Source of the DNA: Sipunculus nudus
Taxonomy: Eukaryota > Annelida > Sipuncula > Golfingiida > Sipunculidae
Direction of reading: 5' to 3'
Assembly (NCBI GenBank): GCA_026874595.1
Contig: CM049315.1
Span: 60,140,889 to 60,204,888 of the forward strand
DNA length: 64,000 nucleotides
A program made the translations under genes and the position numbers. The notes beneath the pieces were generated by a model. It ran no database searches, had not been told where the DNA came from, and saw nothing but the letters and a program-made list of their open reading frames with translations. The stretch's first letter is position 1, and every line of letters starts with the position of its first letter. Positions 1-11,417 of this stretch are shown here, one piece after another.

Positions 1-1630
1 TCAGTTAGTGCACCAGAAAATAAAAAAGGGAAAAGACCAAGAGAGCACAGGAAACAGGTTTAAGAGAAGTTGAAAAAAGGAACAAATAGTTTATTGTTAA
101 AAATAGTCTGTCCTGTCCACCTTTTGCCAAAAAAAAAAGAAAAGTTTATCCAAAGTTTAGGTCTAATCATCAAATAAGAAAATGTTTTCCGACATGCTGC
201 CTCACGTCAACAAAAAATGCGCACGCTAAACAATTCCTATTTTATTTCGCAGCCCCAAGGCCCGCGTGGCCCCTGTCACATTCATTTAAATCGGTTGAAC
301 AAATTACAATGTCATGATATGTTAAGCAAAGTATAGATGACCATCTTGAGGGATCCCTAGTATGCCTAATATATTGTACCTCGGGCAATACATATATATT
401 TTTGTTCGCGAAGGTCTCATATTCGCGATATTCGCAAAACGGAAATTATAACGAAAATTAAAACTTCGTGAATAAGAGGCACCATCGCTGAAATGAAGTT
501 GAAAGGAAAAAAGATTGCTGTTGTAAATGATGTCAAATCTTTCACTTTATCTACCAATAATGAAGGGTAAAATTTTATTCTATTCGATGACGCCCTGGAT
601 CCTTGACCAATCGTTACGAATTTGCAGCTCATATTATTTAATATAATTAATTCATATAATAATGTAGATTATCTTATGTTTAGATCTCGAAAATGGAACC
701 CTCGCGAAAAAAAATGAAAAAGTTAAAATCGCGAAATTTTAACCTTAATTGCTTATATGTAAAAGTGTGTGTGTGTATGTGTGTGTGTCAGAATTGTGAC
801 TCAACCGCTTTTTCAGAAGTTTCAGCCATCTGCATGGTGGTCACGCTTGAAAGGAGGCTGATTAATCAATGGACGTTCATGCAGGTCGCCTGGCATATGG
901 TGGTCTTTTCATTCATAAAACAAGACTGTCACGGAGAGAAGTGTTAAGAGACGCGAGAGAAATGTGAACCCGAATTAATCAGCTGATTACGGCACTATGT
1001 TGACACGTTAAACTGTTCGTCTGAGGACATGCTGCTTGTGGCCAAGTGTCCAGGGCGAGCTAACACGGGTCACGCCTTTAAATGTCTCTCTGAATCTTAT
1101 ACATTCACACGAGCTCGCTTAATTTCATGTAAATTATATTTATATAGGGATTTAATTCAAGCTGGTGGGTATAAGTGCATGTATACGATTTGTCATATCT
1201 TAATTAAATATAAATTGATCATGTGACATCTGTTGCATCTGTTGCAGAAACTCCAAAATATAATGATTCCCCTGGCATAAGGTCAAACTGACAAAAATTG
1301 TATAATAACGTCTCTCCCGTTTTAATTTTATCATGCAGTGACATACAGATCATATACTGATATATTTATTTGTTGTGAATGAATATTCATATATTATACA
1401 GATATAAACAATAATTATTCTATCTTTCTTAAAATGTTTGGTCTTTTCTCTTTTTTTGACTATTGTATATCGGCGAGGGAGGGCAATGGAGTACTAAAGA
1501 TTGGAATTTCATGCCCCCCCTAAAAACAAACATTTACAGGGGGAGGGGCAGAATTAAGACACTAATAAAAGGTAAGAATAATCCCTGAGGAATACATATA
1601 AACATGCAACATTCTTAATAATTACTTATG
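1..1630. other. AT-rich intergenic stretch, no gene seen
   Basis: No reading frame here has recognisable protein similarity or convincing splice structure. A short TG-rich run lies near 765-790 and a C-rich run near 1515. The sequence looks like ordinary intergenic DNA. Confidence 0.5.

Positions 1631-1632
<2 letters not shown>

Positions 1633-1676
<44 letters not shown>
1633..1676. repeat. (TA)n microsatellite
   Basis: Uninterrupted alternating TA dinucleotides. Similar tracts occur near 2076-2103, 5282-5300, 5788-5840, 18405-18425 and 27186-27213. Confidence 0.95.
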
Positions 1677-1680
<4 letters not shown>

Positions 1681-2066
1681 TTTTTAAATATATTAACTAT
1701 AAAATGCTTTAATGTCTTCTATTAGAAAAAAATCAGTGTTTAGTTCTGGTCATATATGTGGTTTATAATAAAATATATTATGCATTAAATCATGAATGAA
1801 AGATAAACACGTTTTTCACGTACATTAAAATATTTTATTTTCACGTCAGAGGTAGAGCAGATTTTCGCTTCATTAAACATAAATGAACAATTCACTCCAC
1901 AAATGACTAACACCGGCATAATTACTGGCCGTGCCTTATGCAATTCCATTTCCTGTCCTAAGTGCCCATGGATGGTTAGTCTGCTAACATGCATCGAAGC
2001 ATAATATGACCTATATATAACATATCTGTAGTACATGAAGTAAAAATACCTGTATACGACATAATA

Positions 2067-2107
<41 letters not shown>

Positions 2108-2603
2108 TTTTAATTTATTTATTTAGATAAATATCTTCCAGGGTGCATGTTGGTCTAAATGTTTTCGCTCACATATGGAAGTGCAGAGTCCTAAATCTAC
2201 ACTTATACCCTAAAAGTCATGTTTTTTTTTTTTAGTTTAATTTTCAAATCTTAAAAAGTCATGATTATTTGAAATTTTCAAAAAGTAATGAAATTTCCTT
2301 TTCCCGCTAATCACAAGGTTATTTTCCTCTTTAAATTGGCTGAATGAACACGTACCACAGTTTAGTTCACTGAAACAGAATGCATCTTAGCTGTATAGAA
2401 ATAACAGTCGTCGAAAAATTAAACCAACTGCATGAAAATGTGGTAACCCTAATATAGATAATGCTCGTGTGATTATATTATAAACACATGCACGACCAGC
2501 TGGATTCCATTGGAACTGTATGAAAACTTTACATATAACCCTGTCTTGATTGACAGATATAAGCACTGCAGGCGCTAGAATTGCAATTATATAGTATATC
2601 GAT

Positions 2604-2834
2604 TTCGGTTAATATTGTTACTTTTCTGGGCCATTTGATCATAAAAATTACTTATCTGACATTTCCCTAGCGTTTTTCACACTATATGGTCCATCTGCTT
2701 ATTATTTACTAAACATTTGGCAATATTCAGTAAATAATAAAGAGAAGGACCATAAAGTGTGAAAAAGCTAGGAAAATGTCTAATATTTAATATTTATGAG
2801 CAAATGACCTAGTAAAGTAACAAATATAACCGAA
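2604..2834. mobile_element. Foldback / long-palindrome MITE-like element
   Basis: The two halves are imperfect inverted copies over about 115 bp each. The left arm starts TTCGGTTAATATTGTTACTTT, read as TTCGGTTAATATTGTTACTT, and the right arm, reverse-complemented, starts TTCGGTTATATTTGTTACTT. The arms meet near 2715-2720, at TTATTTACT and AGTAAATAA. There is no coding capacity. Length and whole-element self-complementarity fit a foldback or MITE-type non-autonomous DNA element. No clear target duplication was seen. Confidence 0.75.
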
Positions 2835-2839
2835 CTCTA

Positions 2840-4390
2840 CACTAATAGCAATACAAGCGCCTGTGATGTAAGAAAAGGTTTTACGGCGCGTCATCGGGCT
2901 AGGGTCTAGCTATTGGGTTTTGAAACTGAATCCTGCCACGCGCAGGGAAGTCCGCACGTGCATGAGCCATGTGCCCGCTTTGATCTCCGTATACGAACAA
3001 GTCCACGCCCACCCGCCGACGGGCTTGCATTAATGCCGGGGCTTTGTACAACGGATTATTGCTAAATGAACCAAGTGTGAGGATACGTGTGGTGTTTGTA
3101 CAGATTTTATTTTATTCAGAGTCTAGCTAAACCCCCCATCTGAAACTACACTGCCTCTCCCCCAACAATAACCTTTATATACTATAGGTTATGTATATGT
3201 AATTCGATCAGCAACCATCCAAATGATGTGGAGAGTAATCAAGGCATCACATCACGCCGATGGACGGCCATGCACGCATTTAATGCCTCCGCCTGGTGGG
3301 TATGCGTATACATTCCGTTTGTGTGTGCACGTGTTTGTTAACAACATAACTCACGCAGTCATGAACGGAATCTCATGAAATTTTCAGGGCATCTTGGGAA
3401 TGGACAAATGAAGAATCGATTAGATTATGGTGTGGGTACGGCTCATGATCCGGATCCAGGAAGGAATTCCAGGAATATTCACAAATATGTCACGTATGTC
3501 CGCCAGAACCTAGGGTATATTTGCGAATTAGTGAATTCAAACACCTGATTGGGAACTTATGCACCAATGAAGCGGGGAATATAGGGACCAACGAGTGAAT
3601 GAAACAACGGGTGGCGGAGTTCCTCACCTAATAAGGGCCGCCCACAGGGTGGAGGCCTGCATTCCTCAGAATGCATATTAAAAATTCATTATAAGGTGTT
3701 TGTCCATAAGTGCGTTGTCAAAGATCGTAAATGTGTATTCCGCAAAAATCGCTTTGTAGAGTTTTTAATTGAATATTTTCAATTTAACCATAGGCGCAGT
3801 CCGTATATATGCGAATTGTCCTTATCCGCACGCCGAGAGCGATTTCTGCGCACTATATACGCATACGCATGCATCACCCAGTCAGTTTAAGGTTTAGTTA
3901 TGAGGTTTTTCTTTTCAGACCGTGTTATATGAACATTCCTATTTTCAGCTGGTAATAAAAACGGCGTTTCTGACATCAATCTGTCGTAAACTATAGCATC
4001 TGGTTAAACTGTTTTTTCCTTTTTTATCAACGTCAAAGTATTTTCTAAATTTTTTGAGGTGTTAAACACCAGTTCCTCGTATGAAATATTACCCAGATCA
4101 TTTTATATACTATTAATATTATTATGCTGGAATCAAACAAGCTTTTGTTGCTAATAAATAAATACGTACCACAAATATGTGGAGAAATGGCTTGCAAAAT
4201 GAGAAAATCTTCAGGTATCGCGAGCACATGAGAACCGATTATACGCATATACGTATATAGAAAACGGACTTTGCGGGTATACGAACTACGCATGCGGACT
4301 ACGAATACAGACTATGCACTTGTGGAAAACCACCTATATACCCGCAAGACATAAACGAAGTTAATTATATACATAAATATATTTTGGTTT
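2840..4390. other. Intergenic region with an unassigned repeat-like segment
   Basis: No supported gene. The part from about 3350 to 3680, with GATCCGGATCCAGGAAGGAA near 3450 and a GC-rich close near 3630, reads like a dispersed repeat, but I cannot assign a family or locate its ends. The remainder is unassigned. Confidence 0.35.
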
Positions 4391-4915
4391 GCCTTATAAC
4401 ACGCCCGTCTTAGATGGAATGTATTATGGTACACCCAATGTCCGTCCGTCCGTCCATCCTATAACTTTAAGTGTAGCCGCGCTTATTTATAACCAGAGCT
4501 TTGATATACTTTCACGAAATTCACTACATACCAATGGATTATCTCCCCGAGTTCGATTATAGGCAAATTTTAAATCTGAGCATATCGGATGAGGTCAGAG
4601 TTTACAGGCTACTTTGTGTTGTCGATAACTTACCAGGAATATCACGAATTTGATGAAATATTAACCAATAAATTATCTCGCCTAAGTTCCATTCCCGGCA
4701 TAATCCATGCATATTTAATGAGGTCAGAGGTCACCATGCAAATTGGTTGCGCCGTGATGACTTTCCAAATATCTGATGGATATATGAAATTCATTATAAA
4801 GATTTACTCAAAAAGTTTCTCATCTGAATTCAATTATCTGCAAAACCCAAGCACGCATATTTAACGAGGTCAGAGGTTCCAATTAAGACATACGGCGGGC
4901 GTATTATGCGCCCTT
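4390..4915. repeat. Dispersed repeat with internal tandem units and (CCGT)n
   Basis: The segment opens with a GCCCGTC motif and a CCGTCCGTCCGTCC run (about 4440-4455) and closes with GGCGGGCGTATTATG (about 4893-4908), giving a short inverted match GCCCG/CGGGC between the ends. Inside, a unit ending GAGGTCAGAG recurs near 4590, 4722 and 4868, a period of about 130-146 bp. It is probably non-coding; an open frame at 4589-4864 runs through the units but has no recognisable domain. Confidence 0.5.
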
Positions 4916-5505
4916 GTAGTGCTCTTGTGTTAATTTGGTCTGTATATAGCAAAAAAAAAAAAAATACAAGACGAAACGCAAGGAAAGTCAACAGTTAACT
5001 GTGTAACTTTGAGAATTTTGTTGTCAGGTGGACCTATTACAGTGAAGGTTCACGTTTGTTAGTTTTCTCTTCAAGAACTATATATAGTTAGCCTGAGTTT
5101 GTTCAAACTTGCCATACACGCATGCATGGTGACTGAACAACAGATGGTGTAAAACACGTACTGTATCTCAGTTTTATGATCCAAAGAAAAACATATATAA
5201 ATTGAGAGCTTAACTCTAGCACGTGATAAACAGATGTCAGGCTTAAAATAAAACTCCTGCATGACTGACCTAAAATGACGCCACTATATATATATATATA
5301 GACGCAAACAGCAGATCAAAGCTACCGTTATCCAAGATAAACAAATAGAGCCAATTTTCCAGACAATCCACTAACTATATTGTATGATTTTTAACAATTC
5401 AGAATGGACTGATTAAAAATTTAACTTTTGATATTCCTATTTTTTTACCTAGTTTATCTGATTTGGTTGAAACGTCGTGTGCATGACCTGAAAATAGGTT
5501 TGACA

Positions 5506-5508
<3 letters not shown>

Positions 5509-5565
<57 letters not shown>
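5509..5565. repeat. (TA)n microsatellite
   Basis: Pure alternating TA tract; a second one of similar length lies at 5788-5840. Confidence 0.95.
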
Positions 5566-5568
<3 letters not shown>

Positions 5569-5786
5569 TCGTATTGATACGAAGTGGTATAAATATAATA
5601 AATGATGATAAAACAGAATGTTCTATACAATGACGTCACTTTCCCAGAGAGCCCCGGCCATGTGCAGATGCATGGTCTCGAGCTGCATGTCAAGTATCTA
5701 TATATAATTAATATTTTATTATATTATACTATATGGAAATCGCTCGAGCTTTAAATTAAATGATTTTAAATTCCGTATCCGTGGCA

Positions 5787-5843
<57 letters not shown>

Positions 5844-6034
5844 ATTTTCAAAGTCCGGACCACATGACTATATTATTTATCAACCTTTAACTTGCGTAAA
5901 AATGATAAAAAATTACAGTTGGTGCCACTATTTAAAAAAATAGAAAGTTATCCAAGCTCAATTCGTATTGCAAATTTCAAACCGATCAAGACATTATTTA
6001 ATTAGAAAATAGAGTCTTAGTATTAATTTATGAT

Positions 6035-6355
6035 CGGCCAGATTACAGTTAGGGGCTTTGACAGCTAAGCTGAAGTCCGATTGCGATCCAGGTTCGATCC
6101 CAGGTGCTGCCATGAGAGTGGGTTGTAGTTGCCCGTCATAGGTCGGTGGTTCTCTCCGGGTTCTCCGGCTTCCTCCACCTCTGTCACTACGATATTCAAC
6201 TCTATCAGTATCTTCTATTTTCGTCTTAAATATCTAACTGTATACCAACTAAATCTGTCAAATTTTGTCGTTGCTGAGGGAGCCAGTGCGGGCCGGGTTT
6301 TCCGGAGACCTGTGTGACTTGCTCCAGCCCCGACTTCACTTTCTGTCAGTCAGTC
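6035..6355 (+). mobile_element. tRNA-derived SINE
   Basis: The segment contains a textbook tRNA B-box-like GGTTCGATCCC at about 6092-6102. A conserved-looking central block rich in CTCCGG and CTTCCTCCACC follows (6150-6185), and the end is a short CAGTCAGTCA tail at about 6345-6355. The A-box region upstream (around 6058-6080) is degraded. The layout (tRNA head, conserved body, simple tail) is that of a Pol III SINE. The open frame 6129-6317 falls inside it and is not a gene. Confidence 0.6.
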
Positions 6356-7038
6356 ATATTACTGTGCAGTGACGTGATAAAGTCTGTGATAACAGTTTGC
6401 TGACAGGAATATTTGGGTAAATGAGGTGCATTGTTTTAATCTTGTGGTCAGATGGCGACTCTAATTTAGTGAATTTCAGGTTGTTTTCAATGTAATATAC
6501 TGCATATAGTCCGCATATACATATATGCGTAAATATGTAGTCCGCATATAATCGCTTTGTAGAGAGCTTTTGACAATACCATTTATTCGTTTTATCTGCA
6601 TGCTTATAGTTTATATACATATATGTGTGTGTGTGAGTGTTCATACTCCTTATCCGCAAACCGCAATTTAAATACTGGATTTGTGCATTTTCAAATATTT
6701 TAAAGTAATCTTACCGTCACGAACTAAAAATAAACACGATTATACCCTATGAGTATGAATAAATAAATACATACACTATACCGTTGGATTTGGTATAAGT
6801 TTACAAATACTTGTAATCAGTAACAATAGTTCTATAACAATTCCATACATATTTTGTCATTGTGCAGTACTAAAATTCACTTAAATATACCATGGATCAT
6901 ATGAAATCTTTATCAAAAGCCTAAAATGAAAAGTTTATATACATCGCCAACCCGCACGGATTTTTGAAAAAAAGAGTTCCCAAGAAAAATATACCCTTAT
7001 TTTCCTTATATTTACATTTTGTACAATATCTTTAGGTT

Positions 7039-7228
7039 TTATATATTATATTATATTATATTATATTATATTATATTATATTATATTATATTATATTATA
7101 TTATATTATATTATATATTATATATTATATATTATTATATATTATTATATTATATTATATTATATTATATTATATTATATTATATTATATTATATTATAT
7201 TATATTATATTATATTATATTATATATT
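7039..7228. repeat. (TTATA)n pentanucleotide satellite
   Basis: About 190 bp of near-perfect 5-bp TTATA units, with a phase change near 7115-7145. Open frames through it encode only a Tyr/Ile/Leu repeat and are spurious. Confidence 0.95.
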
Positions 7229-8520
7229 GGGTAATAGTCAATTAATTGCCTGCGTGTTTACTCCGTAACGTCATATAACGCATGCTGTGCTATCGGTAGA
7301 TCAAGATCGGAATATTGGGTCTGACCCAACTTAAGATGGGCGATCAGACATCCGATCGGTTATTGGGTCAACCCTTCTTAGGATGGGTCATATCGGAAAA
7401 TTGCGCAACTTCTCACGTGACACCAGTCGGTGCATGGTAGTCAGGGTCATGACACCTGGGGAGGGCCAATGCACACTGATCTGGCCGCCTGCACGACCTG
7501 CCAACGCATTTTAAACTTGACCCGACGACATGCACATTGGGTGGGAAGGGGACAGTGGTCATAACAACTCGTCTATTTAAAACAGCAAGTTGCTCTTTCT
7601 TGGTTAGGCGGACGTTCAGCCACGCTTAACTCATCCCATCTATATTTTCTCCTTGGTTCTTCAGTCCGTCCTTTAGCAATGCACAAATCATAATTTTTCT
7701 TCTTTTTTTTAGATATTCAGCCACGTTTCCTGGTGCGCGAGTATGCGTGATGTTGCATGAGGAACTCCCCTGTAAGTCAGATGTGACGTCGGTTTACCCC
7801 TGACTTAGTGCAGATCACAGCCCCATGTGCGAACCCCCCCCCCCCCCCTGTCGATTTTCACGCGTATACGCATACCAGTATACCCGCCATGAAAACACAA
7901 CTTGAGACCTAGAAAATGAAAATTCGTATCGAATTACAATAATTTCTCAAGAACTCACTCCGTTTCCAATTTCATAACTTAATGTGCCTTTAACACCCCT
8001 TGTTGATATGCATCGATCTTGTCTGCATGTGCATTGACGTAAAACCATTTACTGAAATCACAGGATATTTGCAATATGGATGCATGTTTTGTCGGTTTAT
8101 ATATTTATATATATTATCTTTATTCTCATTTATTCAAAATCATTGGCGGGCAAACTTTTGTTTATCCGTTCGGGTACGTTATTTCCTTTGATATTTAGTC
8201 GGGTTTTATGTCCTATCAACCTGGTAGGCCTATTTTGTTTGTTATATTATATCAGCGTCCCGCCACTATAAAATGACACCGTAATCCTTTTATGATGTTT
8301 TACTTCAGCTGAATCGTGCCATCCACGTTAAAATGCACACGTGAGTCATGCACCATATTGCCACATGGAGGGACAAAAAGCACTGTCTGTAAATAAAAAC
8401 AAAAAAAAAAACCACAAAAAAACCACACACCTGTAAAATCGGCTCATTGTTATATATATGCAGAATATAATGCAACTGCAGAGGATACTAAATAATATCG
8501 CGTACTCGTGTCCGCACACC

Positions 8521-8522
<2 letters not shown>

Positions 8523-8586
<64 letters not shown>
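8523..8586. repeat. (TA)n microsatellite
   Basis: About 64 bp of alternating TA. Confidence 0.95.
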
Positions 8587-8591
<5 letters not shown>

Positions 8592-8599
8592 TAATAAAT

Positions 8600-10980
8600 A
8601 TAAAATGCATTGATTGTGAATTCACTGTTCAAACTAAGCATGTTTTCCAGTGACCTTTTCCAGGAATCACGACCTTTACACTCAGACACTAAATAGCTAC
8701 TGAACAATCAGTTTTCATTCTTATTGTAATCACATCGTCTTTTGATCATTGGCCTGGAAAATGTAAACACACGTAAAACCTACTGCCAAGTGTAATAATA
8801 ATTACCCGTGCTCTGGGGGAGATGGGGTGGTTGGGGCTCATGTATTAATTAACTCACCGGGGCCAGTCACTACTTGAAATGTTATATAACAGAACTATCA
8901 CGATGTAAATATTATATAGGATGTAAGGGAGGTATAAAATCCGCTTTATACACGCACCGCCCTCTCTCTCTCTACAAACACGTACACACCCTCACGCACA
9001 CACACACACTGCTAATATTTCGACGCGTGTCGCGTGCATGTTGGTAGTATGTTTATCAATAGGTATATGGACGAATCAGTGTTCCGACGTGCCCCAGGCG
9101 TTTCCTGTACCATTATACCAGAACCCTGGATTGATTTTGCATGCGTCAGTATTTACACTGAGTACCGGCTTACATGAATCGCCTCTGGTAAGCAAAAACG
9201 GCCTTCATAACAACACACAGGAAATAAACCTCAGATTGGTCGCTGTGTGATACCATCCAACCCCCCCCCCCGGTCAAGCTTCATACGGTCAGCGTAATTG
9301 AGATGGCTGCTACATTCTATTGAATCCATTGTGGCTGTATTTGAGCAGATTTTATACATGCAGCTATGAGAAATTTAATTTGAACATAACTTAAGATGTT
9401 CAGCTACACTCGAGAGCTGAAGCACTTCTGAGTGACGGTAACTTTGGCAAGTTTACTGAAAAGTAGAGACAAATGATATATTTACATTTAAGAAAAAATC
9501 TGCACAAGGAATTTTTTGTACGCTATACGTTATACATGTGTATCATTTATATAATAAATTTGACAAATTAGTAATACATGTATAGCATTTAAAGGCTTTT
9601 TGTTCCTCTCCGTACGAGCCGTCAATGAGAGATACACGCAAGTTAACAAGCATGCATTTTTTAATCAGACAATTTAAAATAGATCCCAGCATGACTGGTG
9701 TGATCATAAATTTTTAAAAGGATACATCATCTAATATATGTAGTAAACATAATCAGAATATGTATAACAATTTATAATGTTAATCAGTATGAGGCTATTA
9801 TCTTTTGTAATGACTGAGCACTGATAGTGACAGAGACTGATGTGGTAGAGTGGAACTGCTCAGTCATATCAGACACTGCTTAAAGATTGATTGTCCAACT
9901 CTGGTGCTAGCATAGCCGCCGACGTCAGGTTTCTGTTGCGTCGCCGGCCCACCAAAGGGCTAACTGGGGTTATAGCACGATACGATCTGTTACTCTTAGA
10001 AAGAAAATTAAATAAAAATATTTCCTATGGTTTTAGCAAACCAATGTTCACATAATGTTGTATTTCAAAAGGCCTGTAATAAAAAATAACCATTCTGGAA
10101 AGCATGGAGCACCTGTAACATCAACAACTGATAGTATTTGTCCAGAGAGAATTGAAGCATTAACAGCCCTGGCAGACATCTTGCATTTGGTGGCAGTCCT
10201 GTATGAGGCTTTAGGCCTGTGTACTATTATGTTCATATTTTAACTTCCTTGGTGCAAAATAGGGCTGAGAAGAGAACAGTAATGTTTTCTAGTGGTCAAA
10301 TATACAATACATATATATGTAATGAACATTAATCAATGGGTATATGTTAAATCTCACAGTTGTGTATGGAGTGTTATAATCACAGTTAACTGCAGGTGCA
10401 ATCTATGGACTCCACAATGCGTCAGTCACTGAAAAAAAGCAATTGAGGAGTTCATTCTTATGGGCTAGTGCTAGCATTGTCGCAATAGACAGAGTTATAT
10501 TGACTACTTTAAGCTGCCGACACTTTGTTGTTCATTAGAGGACAGTTTGGGTTGTACGTCATTTTACCCTGTGAAATATGTGATGGCAATAATAATAATC
10601 ATGTGGTGAAGATCAACAAACTATTTACCACGCTGACCGCCAGGTGGGGTTACCTTCCAGTGTGAAGTGGTGTGCTCATGCTGTGGATACAAAATGGGGT
10701 TGATCACTTGATACTAGCCTTGATGGGTTACATCGACAAAAAACTGGACAATAGGAGACTGATGTTACGTATTATTTTGTTGAGTATAAAGTAAAATCCG
10801 TGTAAGATAAATTCAAGATGGCACATAGACTTTAAATGTATGATCAAAATCCTATTTGTTGAATACGATTGTTGCAAATATCGTATACCTGTGACCATGT
10901 GTTACCTCATTCAGTCTGGCAAATATCTGCCATAAAGTCAGAATGATGACATAATCAGACATAGGTGTAATTAATTTTAA
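8600..10980. other. Intergenic region without recognised genes
   Basis: No domain-bearing frame is visible. A weak open frame is present on both strands at about 10050-10240, but neither product is recognisable. C-runs occur near 9260. Confidence 0.45.
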
Positions 10981-10988
10981 GGAAATTA

Positions 10989-11003
10989 ACCTGCCAAACA
11001 TAT
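10989..11003. other. LINE target-site duplication, 3'-side copy
   Basis: ACCTGCCAAACATAT here is repeated exactly at 16735-16749. A run of T follows it directly, which is the poly(A) tail of the minus-strand LINE. Confidence 0.85.
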
Positions 11004-11417
11004 TTTTTTTTTCTTACTCAATGTGTTGCAAGACTAAAGATGACTGCAAAAGTGGGTTCAGCAGGTTTTGCCATGACCAGACTCCAGAGTATTATTATTA
11101 TTATTTTTTTTTTTTACAATGAAATGTGTTATATCTTGGGATGTTTAAATACATCAGTCTTACTGTACTTTTTTTTTTTTTTTTTCTCAAAACACCATTT
11201 ATTTCAAAAACATATGGCAATATGTATCAGTAATCCTCAGCATCAGAGTACTCATACATATGATCGTGATTTTACAAAGACTCCCATCAGGGTTACCACA
11301 TGATCAGGGTAAGCAGGGTGGTTTGTTAATAGACATTAAGTTTTTGGTGACATCACTATATTCTCCAGTTTTTAAATCTCCGGCAGGTAGAGATAGACAA
11401 AAAAACCTAATTCCTTC

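Noticed and set aside
6092-6102. Possible functional tRNA gene at the B-box-like motif
   Set aside because: No matching acceptor stem, anticodon arm or good A-box; the conserved SINE body follows it.
7019-7234. 71-residue frame of Tyr/Ile/Leu
   Set aside because: Pure translation of the TTATA satellite.
10048-10243. Overlapping 62-residue frames on both strands
   Set aside because: No domain, no codon or splice support; both-strand openness of this length is expected by chance.
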